Part shown: one piece after another, positions 12,022 through 22,645 of the stretch
Layout of the letters: every line of letters begins with the position of its first letter
Position numbering within the stretch: the stretch's first letter is position 1
Source of the DNA: Adiantum capillus-veneris
Taxonomy: Eukaryota; Streptophyta; Polypodiopsida; Polypodiales; Pteridaceae
Assembly: GCA_014529385.2 (NCBI GenBank)
Contig: CM043952.1
Coordinates: 153,387,057-153,451,056 of the forward strand
Direction: 5' to 3'
Length of the DNA: 64,000 nucleotides
The notes under the pieces: generated by a model
Seen by the model: the letters and a program-made list of their open reading frames with translations, nothing else
Databases searched by the model: none
What the model was told of the DNA's origin: nothing
Position numbers and translations under genes: made by a program

Positions 12022-13860
12022 AACTTACTTAAACTAAATCAATTGTACTTGAATTTAGAGAAGAGTAATTTGTTTCAGTCTGAAATTGAGTACTTAGGAC
12101 ATGTAGCCAAAGAAGATAGAAGCAATTAGCACGGCCAAGGCCTAAAAGTTTATGTGATTTATGTTCTTTTTTAAGTCTCTGCGATCATTACAATTTTTTT
12201 CTCTATAACATTGCATACAAAGCTCATTATTTGACTCTCTTATTGAAAAATGCTCCATATATTTGGGCTAATTTACTTGAAAGTTCAATTAATGCACTTA
12301 GTTTACAATTACATGATTTCACTAAAGCATTCTTTGTTTCATTATTGATGCAAGTGGAAAAGCTATTGGTGTAGTTGTCATGCAAGATAACCGTCCACTC
12401 GCATTTGTAAGTGGTTGTTGAGTCCAATTTGACTATTGTTATTCATGCATTGACATTCTATAAATATTATTCAGTGTCGAATTCATTGATCAACAAATCA
12501 TTAAGTTCTTACAGTCTCAACCTTTGATTGATGATAGACACATGAAATTGGTTGCTTTTGATTCAACCTTTTTAGTCTACCATTCAATATCAACATGGTA
12601 AAGAGAATTTTGTAGTTGATGCTCTGAGTACAAGACATCATATCACTCATCTATCAACGATTGAAGGTATATCTTTTGCTTCTATGCCTATACTTATGCA
12701 CAAGACAATGACTTTAAGACCACATGGCTGCATATGGTTAAAAATGCCGCTCACTCATTTTTGGAGTACATACTTCAAATTCACTTTCTTTATCTCAATT
12801 ATAAACTATGTGTCACTAAACCTTTTTGTTTCTTGATTATTGAGGAGTTGCATATCCCACCCTATGCTTGTCAGAGGTTTTGTAGCTACATTTCAAAACT
12901 GATGTTGTTATTGCCTACTACATGCATGTGTGTCAAAGCAATATGTCTCATCTTGTTTTTTATGTCAAACATGTGTTTCTTTCTTTCTCTTCTAAGAAGT
13001 GTTCATCAAAAAATTAAGTCTATCACACATAAGAAATTGGGTCTTTTGTATCCACTTTCTATTCTTGAAAGACCTCAATAACACAATTTAATGGATTTTA
13101 TGACTCATTTTCCGCTTACTATTCACAAACATAATATGATTTGGATTGTTATTAATCGTTTTCTAAGCAAATATATTTCATTGCTTGTAAAAATATTTCA
13201 TAGTACATCGAGCTGCACTTATGTTTCTATGGTCTACCAAAGGTAAGGCTTTCAAAGAATCAAAGTTTTGCAATTAATGCTTCTTGGGCCACTTTATCTG
13301 AATTTAGATAGAGATTGAAAGTTTCGCGCTGCTGCTAAAAATGTGAGTCTTACACTTGATTTTACTTCCTCATTTCATAATGAATCAAATGAACAAACAA
13401 AAGTAACACTAGTGATTTGCATATAATAACACCACTCGCTCGCTATTGGTAAATCACAATTTAAGGTTGTGCATGATTACTCACTTCCTATACTTTGTAT
13501 CATGTTTCTCTAACAATGTATCTACTGTTGATAATACGTCCATTGAATTTCATGAGATTTATAATAATTTCCTATACTTGTATCTTGTTTGTCTAAAATG
13601 TATTTACTGTTGATGATATTTCCATTGAATTCCATGAGATTTATACTAATGTTCAATATGCAATCAAGCATTCACAAAATGAGATTATGAGATTTTGTGA
13701 ATTGAAAAGTGCCAAATCAAGAGTGTGAAAACTAATGCTTTTGTCAAGCTTGCTCCTCGTTTCTACAGTCCTTTTTAAATTTCAGCTACCATGAATGATG
13801 TCTCTATATACTAGGTTGGCCATCTCACCAGCACATTCCTAATGTGTTTTACGTCCGCTT
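12022..13860 (+). pseudogene. Decayed Gypsy distal RT, RNase H and integrase (second half)
   Basis: Landmarks appear in order on the + strand. The distal RT sequence YLNLEKSNLFQSEIEYLGHV lies at about 12048-12107. An RNase H-like block (IGVVVMQDNRPLAFVSG) lies near 12367-12417. YQHGKENFVVDALSTRHH lies near 12590-12645, an integrase core entry (MDFMTHFPLTIHKH) near 13092-13135, and SFHNESNEQ near 13370-13400. Stops and shifts occur throughout. It continues the element begun at 3000, displaced by element G. Confidence 0.75.
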
Positions 13861-14127
13861 TTGTGAGACCTTTTCAAGGACCCCTACCCTCTCATTCAAT
13901 CTATGAATATCCACTTGCACTTGTAGATTAAAAAGAGCCACTTATACATGCACAAATTGTTGTTGACCATGAAACCAACACTACACGCACTAGCACAATT
14001 TATTATAGATATCTTTGACCTAAAAGGGTAACCCAAGAGAAGATGCCCACTAGAGGCTTGAAAAATTCTTTCACTATTTTTTAAACATTCTCTCCGCCAA
14101 TCATCATTCACAAAGTGGATGGAGGGT
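13861..14127 (+). other. Eroded Copia 3' end preceding an LTR
   Basis: The stretch ends in a short purine tract ('atggagggt', 14118-14127) directly before an LTR start, as expected for the 3' end of a + strand Copia. No reliable translation survives. Confidence 0.4.
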
Positions 14128-14252
14128 TGTTGTAATATTGTCCATCCTTCATGAATTCCATGTTGCATGTCATTAGCATATGCATGTGTAGGGGATATGT
14201 GGGCTTTTAATGGTTAATTACTTTGTTGTTGCTTTGATAAATTAGTGGTTAA

Positions 14253-15960
14253 TGTTGGGTTCAATCTTTGTATAGTCTAATCCCATGGGAACACTCTCTT
14301 GGAGCATGCAGATGCACTCCACTCCTTTTTAGTAGTTTGCATGGAAAGCAACTCTATATATGTTATAGTCTTTTGATCAAATTTACAAGGTGTTATTTTA
14401 ACTTGCTGTGTAGAATCTCTCTCTGCTCTCCAACTCGTTCCCTTCTGCTGCACGTTCTCTCTCGCCATGGCTTGCAGCCTATATCACCCACCATAGTCGA
14501 CACCTAACACTAATATCAGAGCCCAGGCGGGCGAAAGCAAGGAGACATTGCATATCAAAATGTTGTTGTTCCTAGGCTACGAGTTGGAGCAGACCGTGGT
14601 GGTCGTCCTCCTCCTACACACAGCCTAGTTGCTCAAGGTTGTAGTTTTGCAAGCATATTGAAAGGCACACAAAGTCATCGGCGCTCTCAACAAGCAGTTC
14701 TACTAGCAAAGCCTAGGCAGTGAGTATCGACATTTCAAAATGCTGCAGATTGATCGTTTTTGACAGGCAGCTTTGTAAAGCTTCTCAAAACATTGTCATC
14801 CCTTGCATTCAGCAAAAGCAACAACATATCAAAAGGCATTGAAGGATTTTGGACTGTTTTGCGAGCATATCGAGATGCTGTCTATCCAGCTATAGTAGAG
14901 GTGGTCTCTCTTCGACTAGCATATCAAAAAGCTTGTGTACAAGGTGGTTCCTTTCACTAGCATATCAAAATGCTGCTACAAATGATCTAGACACCAAGGA
15001 TGCATTTCAAAATGCTACTATAAGTTGGCAGTTTGTATTGCAATCCAACATAGTTTTTTGGTCCAACTTCTTCGTAATTTTGCGAGCATTTCAAAAGGCT
15101 GCTAGTCACAGGGTCCCTTGTTAAGATACACGGGTTGCCAATTGTTGGGAGATCCACAATCATTACAGTCATTGTGTAAACCATTCGCTTCGAGCACTCG
15201 GTACATCAACACATAGTTTAAAAAGCTATTATTCTTTGTTCAGTATCATAGATTTGTTTTGTCTGTTTATTGTCAACAAAATCAATCAAAAGCCTTGTTT
15301 TCTCTTATCAGATGTCAGATGTTGCCATGATAAAAATTTGTACGGGTTAGACACTGCCACACATACATGAGTGGTTAGGCCTCCCAAAATTTATCTACTC
15401 AAGTCCTATTTTGTTCTGCTTCTCATGAAGTTACTGGGTACACCTTAAACCCAAGGGTTGGCAGTGAACCAAAAACTCCATTTATTGGTAGCTAATTTTT
15501 TAACCTACACCCTATATGTTCAAGGGGAGTTTCACTATCATAACACCAAGTTATGGATACACCAAAATCCTTGGTTGTGAGAGAACCTAAAACTCACGGT
15601 TGTCGAGAAAACCAAAAACTCGAGATATCATGAAAGTGATGTAGTTCGGGCTTGAGGGGGGGATTGTTGGGTTCAAGCCATGTATGGTCTAGTCCCATGG
15701 GAACACTCTCTTGGAGCATGCAGATGCACTCCACTCCTTTTTAGTAGTTTGCATGGAAAGCAACTCTATATATGTAATAGTCTTTTGATAAAATTTACAA
15801 GGCATTCTTAACTTGCTGTGTCGAATCTCTCTCCGCTCTCCATCTCGTTCCCTTCCGCTGCACGTTCTCTCTTGCCATGGCTTGCAGCCGGTATCACCCA
15901 CCATATTCTCTCTTGCCATGGCTTGCAGTCGGTATCACCCACCATATTCGACACCTAATA
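14253..15960 (+). mobile_element. Element J: TRIM-like non-autonomous LTR element
   Basis: The LTRs are 14253-14509 and 15665-15960. They begin TGTTGGGTTCAA and share the 'gggaacactctcttggagca' block. The second LTR carries an internal duplication of about 40 bases around 'cttgccatggcttgcag'. After the first LTR is 'taatatcagagccc', a degraded initiator-Met primer site; before the second is a strong polypurine tract 'gagggggggat'. Total length is 1.7 kb with no gag-pol. Flanks GTTAA and GTTCT are an imperfect target duplication inside the surrounding Copia LTR. Confidence 0.8.
14510..15664 (+). other. Element J internal region with recurring 'catatcaaaatgct' motif
   Basis: There is no pol. 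A motif of the form (a)gcat[at]tcaaaa[tg]gct recurs about nine times between 14549 and 15100. In partial + strand frames (14760-14960 and 14849-15124) it encodes AYQKA, AFQNA, AYRDA or AFQKA-like pentapeptides. This could be a degenerate peptide-repeat ORF or a short DNA repeat; both readings are open. Confidence 0.5.
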
Positions 15961-16559
15961 GTTCTATGTGTGAGATTGATGTTTGTGTAAATTAAAATTC
16001 TAAAAGTTGAGAAAGAGGTTAGAGAGTCGATTACTTTTGTTCAATAGTTAAACCGTATCAGCTTAATGTTCATTAGTACTTTATTTCCATTCAATAAAAC
16101 CATCCGTCTCGGCTCATTTTGTATATACGAGGCTAGAGGTAGGTTTATATAAGTTAGAGCCATCTCTTATGGTTGGCCATGTAATACTATGTAAAGAGAG
16201 GGACCTTTAGGTTAGCAGTTGTGTGACTTTCTTATCTCCTTCTCTAACTTATTGTTTATGTGTAATTTGACCACCCTTTCCTTCTCTTACACCCTCTTAT
16301 ATTTTTATGTCAACATCTACATGTGTGTGCGTGTAGCAAGTAGATGTCACAATCTTGACTGCATGTTTTTGAGAGAGAGAGATGGCGAAAGGTCTGAGGA
16401 ACACGTGTGTATTTAGAGCTTAGAGGAAGTTTCCAACTTTCCATTGAGTAAATAAGGAACAATGACAATTGCTAGGAATTCACTATTTAGGCTCACATAA
16501 AGCACATAAGATGCATGATTGTTACGTCGAGATAAGACTCTTTACAGCACAAAAAGAGA

Positions 16560-16900
16560 TATGAGCTTGGCTTATATGCCAACACAAGATAGCCTTGTTT
16601 ACATATTCTCAAATTGTTTATATATTCTCAAAGGCTTTGCATTGTGAGGATATTCACCAAAATCTTGGACTTACTCGCCTTTGTAGATTGATCATAATCC
16701 ATAAGGTTTGGTCTTTCCCAATACTTTGTTTGTCAACTCTTGTTCACCGAGGGAGGGTTTGTTATTCTATTTTGGAACAGATGTTTGTGAACACACTTGA
16801 GATTGTTGGGGCACTTTTTCCTTCCTTAAGACACATTCTGCTTTACATTGCATAGACCCTCACCATTTTAGGTCTTGTTGTGCCCATGAGCTTCTCCTTC
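16560..16900 (+). pseudogene. Copia RNase H tail, polypurine tract and LTR start (Copia-A family, + strand)
   Basis: The frame near 16595-16690 reads VYIFSKALHCEDIHQNLGL, equivalent to the conserved DxFTKALP...LGL end of Copia RNase H. A purine tract 'ccgagggagggtt' precedes TGTTATTC at about 16756. The following 140 bases are the reverse complement of the Copia-A LTR landmarks ('gtgaacacac', 'ggcactttttcc', 'gcatagaccctcac'). It is a truncated relative of Copia-A in the opposite orientation. Confidence 0.65.
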
Positions 16901-17019
16901 TCCTTTAAGATTTTTGCGTGCCTTTTTGCAACCCAAAATCCAATGCTAGCTTCCTGTGCCGAGGGAAAATTGGAATTGTTTGGCCTCTCTCAGTCTCAAC
17001 ACTATTTGACACACATATC

Positions 17020-17165
17020 GCAAGGCGGTGGGATCGACGACAAAGGGTAAAGCGCATGAATCACGAGGCAGGGGAAGGGTGCATAAAAAAGTCAATGCAC
17101 TGCAACGATTTGAGATTTGAACTCAAGGATGGGAGCTTGGTGAGCTAACCACACAGTCACGTATG
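17020..17165 (-). mobile_element. Possible tRNA-derived SINE head
   Basis: On the minus strand from about 17160 the sequence reads 'gtgtggttagctcaccaagc' and, about 30 bases on, 'gagttcaaatc'. These resemble the A box (TGGTTAGCTCA) and B box (GTTCAAATC) of RNA polymerase III promoters at tRNA-like spacing. The rest does not fold as an intact tRNA, so a SINE or tRNA relic is more likely than a working tRNA gene. No poly(A) tail or target duplication was established. Confidence 0.3.
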
Positions 17166-17289
17166 GGTTGTTGAAACCCATGTGAATCCACATGTTTATA
17201 GAATTGACTCTTGTTTATCCCCCTCATGTCCTTGTTTACTTCGCGCGTCTTTGTTTGCTTCTCCGTTTTCGATCCAGACTTCATTTAAG

Positions 17290-18237
17290 ATCCGGTGTCC
17301 AATAGTGCAAGAGTTGAACCATGCTCGCTCGAACACGCCAACAACAACAGGGTGACGAAGTCGACAGTTTTCCGCTTGGCGATGCAAGCACGCAACAGGC
17401 CAGTGAAAGACGACTCCTTCACCAATATGAAGCATTTGTGTGCAAGTGGACTTCATTTAAGATCCGGTGTCCAATAGTGCAAGAGTCGAACGCTCTCTCT
17501 AAATTACAGACTCTCAAAGATGTGGCACCCTTGAGAGTCGTCCATGTGGCGATAGTGTTGACCTGCTGGGCCGGTGCAGCAGGTCACTTTTCGGCACTTA
17601 GTTTTTTTGCAAGGCTCTTCATTTGCACAAAGGGCGATATGTTCAATTGCCAAAATTGATTAAACATGTTTGTTTGTTCACGGGTAGGTTTTGATCTCGC
17701 GTCCACGTAGAGAGGCATGATTCAAACCACTAGAGTACAGACCATGCTTGTCGAAAGCTTGAATTCAAACGTTAGTGTCGTTTACACTTTTTTTTTGGGG
17801 GTGGGTGGGGGGGCTCGTCTATAAATGTCACGGGACTTTCTCTCGGGATCTACGGTGGATATTCAATCCACCATTGATCCCATCTCTGCATGGCAAAAAA
17901 TTATGGTCCCCAACCTCCCGCTTCCCGACTCGACCTCACCACCTCCCACTTGAGACTCGCGCTCCCTATCCAACTCGCATGTCGCGCTTGCTTGAAATGA
18001 CTGTGAGTGCAGTACTATAAAACTCTGCCCCCCCTTGCTGCGTTGATCCGACGGCCCAAAGCCCCCCGCCCCATCGAAAACTCACCCCTGTCATAGATCC
18101 CATGAGTGACACCCCGTGTCACTTATACATTTGGGGGGGGGGGGTTTAAGCCTTTTAAAAGGGTGTCGGTTATCGGTAGACATGACTCCCTGCCATGTCG
18201 GAGAGAGTCCGATATTTAGCTCACGCCGAGTCAAACC
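17290..18237 (+). repeat. PPR 5' module, copy 1
   Basis: Starts near 'accatgctcgctcgaacacg' (17318 on). It contains a frame identical in style to the PPR N-terminus: MQARNRPVKDDSF then KHLCASG near 17384-17450, followed by an early stop (17477). The rest is non-coding, with a G-rich tract near 17799-17815. Copies 2 and 3 start at 18238 and 19458. Confidence 0.8.
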
Positions 18238-18716
18238 ATGCTCGCTCGAACATGCCAACAACAACAGGGTGACGGAGTCGACATGGGTTGATCAGTCTGC
18301 CGTTTGGCGATGCAAGCAGGCAACATGCCAGTGAAAGACGACTCCTTCATCAATATCAAGCATTTGTGCGCAAGTGGACTTCATTTAAGATTCGGTGTCC
18401 AATAGTGCAAGAGTCGAACGGCTCTCTCTAAATAACGGACTCTCAAAGATGTGGCACCCTTGAGAGTCGTCCGTGTGGCGATAGTGTTGACCTGCTAGTC
18501 CGGTGCAGTAGGTCACTTTTCGGCACTTAGTTTTTTCGCAAGGCTCTTCATTGGCACAAAGGGCGATATGTTCAATCGCAAAAATTGATTAAACATGTTT
18601 GTTTGTTCACGGGTAGGTTTTGATCTCGCGTCCACGTAGAGAGGCACGATTCAAACCACTACAGTACAGACCATGCTCGTCGAAAGCTTGAGTTCGAACG
18701 TTAGTGTCGTTGACAC

Positions 18717-18747
<31 letters not shown>

Positions 18748-19457
18748 GGGGGGCTCTCGTCTATAAACGTCACGGGACTTTCTCGAGGGATCTACGGTGG
18801 ATATTCAATCCATCGTTGATCCCATCTCTGCATGGAAAAAAGGATTATGGTCCCCAACCTCCCGCTTCAGACTCGACCTCACCACCTCCCACTTCTTGAG
18901 ACTCGCGCTCCCTATCCAACCCACCTATCGCGCTTGCTTGAAATCATTGTGAGTGCAGTACTATAAAACTTTGCCCCCCTCCCCCTCCCTTGTTGCGTTG
19001 ATCCGACGGCCCAAAGCCGCCCCTGCGGTAGATCCCATGAGTGACACCCCGTGTCACTCAAGCCTTTTAAAAGGGTGTTGGTTATCGATAGACGTGACTC
19101 CTTGCCACGCCTGCAGATAGCTCTAGCACATGGAGCCGGTGCGGCCAGCCAGCTAGCAAGGAGGAGAAGCAGGTAGCCGGTTGCCTTCGCGTTGATCTTG
19201 AGCACAACAGGGTTGCCTACCGGAGGATCAAAGGCCCAGAAAACGATAGCTAGGAGAGAACGACGCGAGAAGAGAGTGCACTACGTGCAAAAAGCCTGGG
19301 TGAGCCTTGGGCTACACCGGCCAGCCAGCCATGGTCCGGCCACAAAAAGTGCTTGCCACATCATCGCTCGCACCTGCAATCCTCATTTAGCCGGCTGGCT
19401 GGAGCCTATGTGCTCATGCCAAGAGAGTCCGATATCTAGCTCACGCTGAGTCGAACC
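18238..19457 (+). repeat. PPR 5' module, copy 2, with a 27-base G run
   Basis: Same order of blocks as copy 1, including MQAGNMPVKDDSFINI-like codons near 18313-18360 that end early. Other shared blocks are 'gcgatagtgttgacctgct', 'gttcacgggtaggttttgat' and 'cgggactttctc'. It is about 300 bases longer than copy 1 because of an extra segment at 19109-19421. A homopolymer G run (18727-18753) replaces the shorter mixed G tract of copy 1. Confidence 0.8.
19109..19421. mobile_element. Insertion of about 313 bp, possible MITE
   Basis: This segment is absent from the same place in copy 1 (between the 'ctccctgcca' and 'gagagtccgatat' blocks). Its ends carry an imperfect inverted repeat: left 'agcacatggagccgg...ccagccagc' and right, on the other strand, 'agcacataggctccagccag'. 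This fits a small terminal-inverted-repeat transposon. A clean target duplication is not visible, so the class is uncertain. Confidence 0.45.
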
Positions 19458-19507
19458 ATGCTCGCTCGAACACGCCAACAACAACAGGGTGACGGAATCG
19501 ACATGCG

Positions 19508-22500
19508 ATGCAAGCACGCAACAGGCCAGTGAAAGACGACTCCTTCATCAATATCAATCATTTGTGCGCAAGTGGACGTGTCCGTGATGCGATTCGAACT
19601 GCGGAGACCCTTCACAGACAAGGTATTCGCGTGCCCATTCATGTTCTCTTTCATCTTCTCAAGTCCTGTATTAGCGAACCAGACCTCACAACTGGCCGAG
19701 TGTTGCACTCCCTCATCCTCAACACTGGGTTGGGCAATAATGCGTTTTTGGCATGTCACCTTATACGCATGTTCAGCAGCTGTCAGAGTCTCTTTGATGC
19801 CAAACAGACCTTCATCAACCTTCCTACACATTTGCATACAGTGCACATATGGAACTCCATAATCTCAGCCCATGTCAAGCATGGTCATTGTGAGGATGCC
19901 ATTGTGTTGTACCATGATATGTGCAAATCTGGCTTCCAGTTGGACAGACACACCTTTGTTGCCACTCTCAAAGCGTGCTCAAACACATCCACCATCAAAC
20001 GTGGTAGGATGATACATTCTGACATTATTAAATGTGGTTTTGAGCTCGATCTTCTTATCTGCAACACCCTTGTCGCAATGTATATCAAAAGTGGGAGCAT
20101 TGCTGATGCCCACCTGACTTTCATTTCAATTCAAGAGAAGGATGTTGTGACCTGGAATGCTCTCATTTCAGGCTACGCACATCATGGACACGGACTCAAG
20201 GCCCTCCATTTGCTCATGGACATGTATCGTGATGGATGTGAACCAACCCATGTCACATATTTATGTCTCGTAAGGGCATGTTCCAGTACTCTTGCTTTGC
20301 GTGAAGGAAGGCTTATTCATGGGCTCATTGTCAAGAATTGTTTAGAACAAGAAAGGTTTATGGGAAGCAGTCTCATAGACATGTATGCTAAATGTGAAAA
20401 CGTCAAAGATGCTCGTACGGTATTTGACAATTTGCAGACACGGGATGTAGCAGCATGGAACACCATTATTCAAGCATTTGCCCAACAAGGTCTTGGTAGC
20501 ATTGCACTGGAACTTTTCCAAGACATGCGAAAAAAGGGGTTTGAACCTGACAACGTCACATTCCTCAGCATTTTGAAAGCATGTAACAGCACTTTAGACT
20601 TAGAACAAATACAGTTGATTGATGACCATATTGCGCAGAGCAGCTCCAAAAATGATAGTTATGTTGCAAGCACCCTCATTGATCTATATGTCAAGTGTGG
20701 TAGCATTGAGCATGCAACCCGGGTTTTCAATAGTTTTAAATGTCGAGACACTGTGATGTGGAACGCCATGATTGGGGGATGGGCCCAGCATCAACAATTG
20801 CAGAAGGTATTCCATTTTTTCCAGAAAATGCAGCTGGAGGGTATAGACCCAGACGCACTTACATATATTTCCCTCCTAAAAGCAAGTTGTAGTGCAGGGT
20901 CCTCACATATTGGAAAGCTGATTCACACTTGCATTGTAAGTGCAGGTTTTGAGGATGAAACACTTGTAGAGAATAGTGTCGTCGACATGTATGCTAAGTT
21001 TGGCAGAATGGAGGATGCACACGATTTGTTTAGAAGATTGCCTAGGTCAGATGTCATCTCATGGAATACATTAATTTCAGGCTATGTTCAACATGAGCAA
21101 AGTGTGGAAGCTTTGCAGATTTTCCATTCTATGCAACAAGGGGGTGTAGAGCCTGATAAAGTAACTTTGACTTGGATGCTAAAAGCTTGCTTTAGCAAGT
21201 CAGCCCTTCTTCATTATGGGGAGCTGGTTCATGTGCAAATAGTTGAAAATGGCTTTGAGTCTGATAAACTCATAGAAAGCACCTTGATCGAGTTATATGC
21301 CAAGTGTTACAGCATGGATGATGCAAGGGGGGTTTTTACAAGGACTTCAAAGCAAAGTGTGCACGCATGGAACATGCTACTATCTGGCTATGTTCATTGC
21401 GAGCAGATCCAGATTGGTTTAGAGGTTTTTGCCAACATGCAACAGGATATGATTCAGCCAAATGAGACAACTATCATCTCCGCATTGCAAGCTTGCTCCA
21501 GCTTAGAGGTCCATGAACCAATCATGTTGTTGAATGACCTTATCATTAGAAGGAAATTTGAGCAGGATGTTTTTGTCATGAGCGCCCTCGTTAACGTTTA
21601 CGCAAAACATGGAAGCCTGGCAGAGGCATTGAGCATCTTTATAAACATACCAAAGCCTGGTGTTATTACTTGGACTGGATTGATTTCAGGACACGTTCAA
21701 CATAGAAATGGTCTGCAGGCACTTCAGCTCTTTTATCAAATGCAGTCACTGGGTATAGAGCCAAATGAAGCCACTTTTGTTTGTGCTGTAAAAGCATGCA
21801 TTATTCTTGAATCTATGGAGCAAGGCAATCTGGTCCATGACTGCTCAATTAGAAAGGGTCTTGTACTGAACAAAGTGATCGGGAGCGCTCTCATTAACTT
21901 TTATTTGACATGTGGCAGCTTGGAAGATGCGTTCAAAGTGTTCTTTAAATTGCCTAATCGAGATATGGTTGTATGGAATGTGATAATTGCAGGATTTGTG
22001 CGTTCAAATGATTATGAAACAGCAATTCAGTATTTTGAGGAAATGCAATTAGTAGGGGTGCAGCCAGATCTAGTGAATTTTGTGTCTGTTCTTGCTGGAT
22101 GCAGTCATTTAGGCCTGATTAATGAAGGTTTTGACATTTTTGAGTCTATAGGTGGACTACCTTCGATTCCGCTTACTGCTCACCAGTTCAGTTTCCTGAT
22201 TGACTTACTTGGTCGTGCAGGCCATTTAAGCAAGGCAGAGGATTTGTTGCAAGCTCTTCCTTCATCATACAGTAGTTTAGGATGGAAATCATTGTTAGGA
22301 CACTGTCAGACCCATTGTGATCTTCAATTAGGAAGAAGATGTTATGATCGTCTTGTTGAGCTGGGCCTTGCTGATGCCTCTGCGTGGAAGCTCATGCTAA
22401 ACATATATTCTCGTGCTGGCATGAAGGTGAATGCAGAAGCGGTAGAGGAGTTGAGACCTGCAAAGGGTTCTGTCAAGATGCAAAGGATGCACGGGTTTGT

Positions 22501-22645
22501 ACTAACAGACCGATGCCACACCGCTAGTGATACAAAACCACTCATACTACCTCTAGGAACACAAAAGGGGAAGGGGTACATACCAAATTTGGACACTTTA
22601 CTAGAGCAAGATCAGTTTCGTACGGTGGCCATTGAATGTGGCTAG
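19508..22645 (+). CDS. PLS-class pentatricopeptide repeat protein, E-type end, no DYW domain
   Basis: 1045 residues, no intron needed. After a short N-terminus (1-30) the protein is almost wholly PPR. About eight P-L-S triplets of about 101 residues are marked by a recurrent W-N/T-x-I/L-I-S-G/A motif (W115, then about 216, 317, 417, 519, 621, 721 and 822) with MYAKCG/LYAKC-type and KACS-type signatures in between. Residues about 905-970 (LGWKSLLGHCQTHCDLQLGRRC...LMLNIYSRAG) resemble the E1 region. The tail has an E2-like MHGFVL...GYIPNLDTLLE but no HxE or CxxC zinc motifs of a DYW deaminase. In the family such proteins bind organellar RNA, usually for C-to-U editing with a partner deaminase; organelle targeting is inferred, as no clear transit peptide is seen. 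The frame has a stop at 19490, so 19508 is the first Met. The locus lies directly downstream of two truncated copies of its own 5' end. Confidence 0.92.
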   Translation: MQARNRPVKDDSFININHLCASGRVRDAIRTAETLHRQGIRVPIHVLFHLLKSCISEPDLTTGRVLHSLILNTGLGNNAFLACHLIRMFSSCQSLFDAKQTFINLPTHLHTVHIWNSIISAHVKHGHCEDAIVLYHDMCKSGFQLDRHTFVATLKACSNTSTIKRGRMIHSDIIKCGFELDLLICNTLVAMYIKSGSIADAHLTFISIQEKDVVTWNALISGYAHHGHGLKALHLLMDMYRDGCEPTHVTYLCLVRACSSTLALREGRLIHGLIVKNCLEQERFMGSSLIDMYAKCENVKDARTVFDNLQTRDVAAWNTIIQAFAQQGLGSIALELFQDMRKKGFEPDNVTFLSILKACNSTLDLEQIQLIDDHIAQSSSKNDSYVASTLIDLYVKCGSIEHATRVFNSFKCRDTVMWNAMIGGWAQHQQLQKVFHFFQKMQLEGIDPDALTYISLLKASCSAGSSHIGKLIHTCIVSAGFEDETLVENSVVDMYAKFGRMEDAHDLFRRLPRSDVISWNTLISGYVQHEQSVEALQIFHSMQQGGVEPDKVTLTWMLKACFSKSALLHYGELVHVQIVENGFESDKLIESTLIELYAKCYSMDDARGVFTRTSKQSVHAWNMLLSGYVHCEQIQIGLEVFANMQQDMIQPNETTIISALQACSSLEVHEPIMLLNDLIIRRKFEQDVFVMSALVNVYAKHGSLAEALSIFINIPKPGVITWTGLISGHVQHRNGLQALQLFYQMQSLGIEPNEATFVCAVKACIILESMEQGNLVHDCSIRKGLVLNKVIGSALINFYLTCGSLEDAFKVFFKLPNRDMVVWNVIIAGFVRSNDYETAIQYFEEMQLVGVQPDLVNFVSVLAGCSHLGLINEGFDIFESIGGLPSIPLTAHQFSFLIDLLGRAGHLSKAEDLLQALPSSYSSLGWKSLLGHCQTHCDLQLGRRCYDRLVELGLADASAWKLMLNIYSRAGMKVNAEAVEELRPAKGSVKMQRMHGFVLTDRCHTASDTKPLILPLGTQKGKGYIPNLDTLLEQDQFRTVAIECG

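Larger units (their letters stand above)
14128..16448 (+). mobile_element. Copia-type LTR split by TRIM element J
   Basis: The two parts, 14128-14252 and 15961-16448, align to successive portions of the LTR at 1401-2095. They share 'tgttgt-atattgtc', 'ccatgttgcatgt', 'ggttaattactttgttgtt', 'atggttggccatg', 'cttctcttacaccctctta' and 'tttagagct-agagga'. The interruption is element J. No primer site follows, so this is a 3' or solo LTR. Confidence 0.7.

Noticed and set aside
17676-17780. Second tRNA-like promoter in the PPR 5' modules
   Set aside because: A GTTTGAATC string resembles a B box, but no A box at proper spacing and no tRNA fold is evident.
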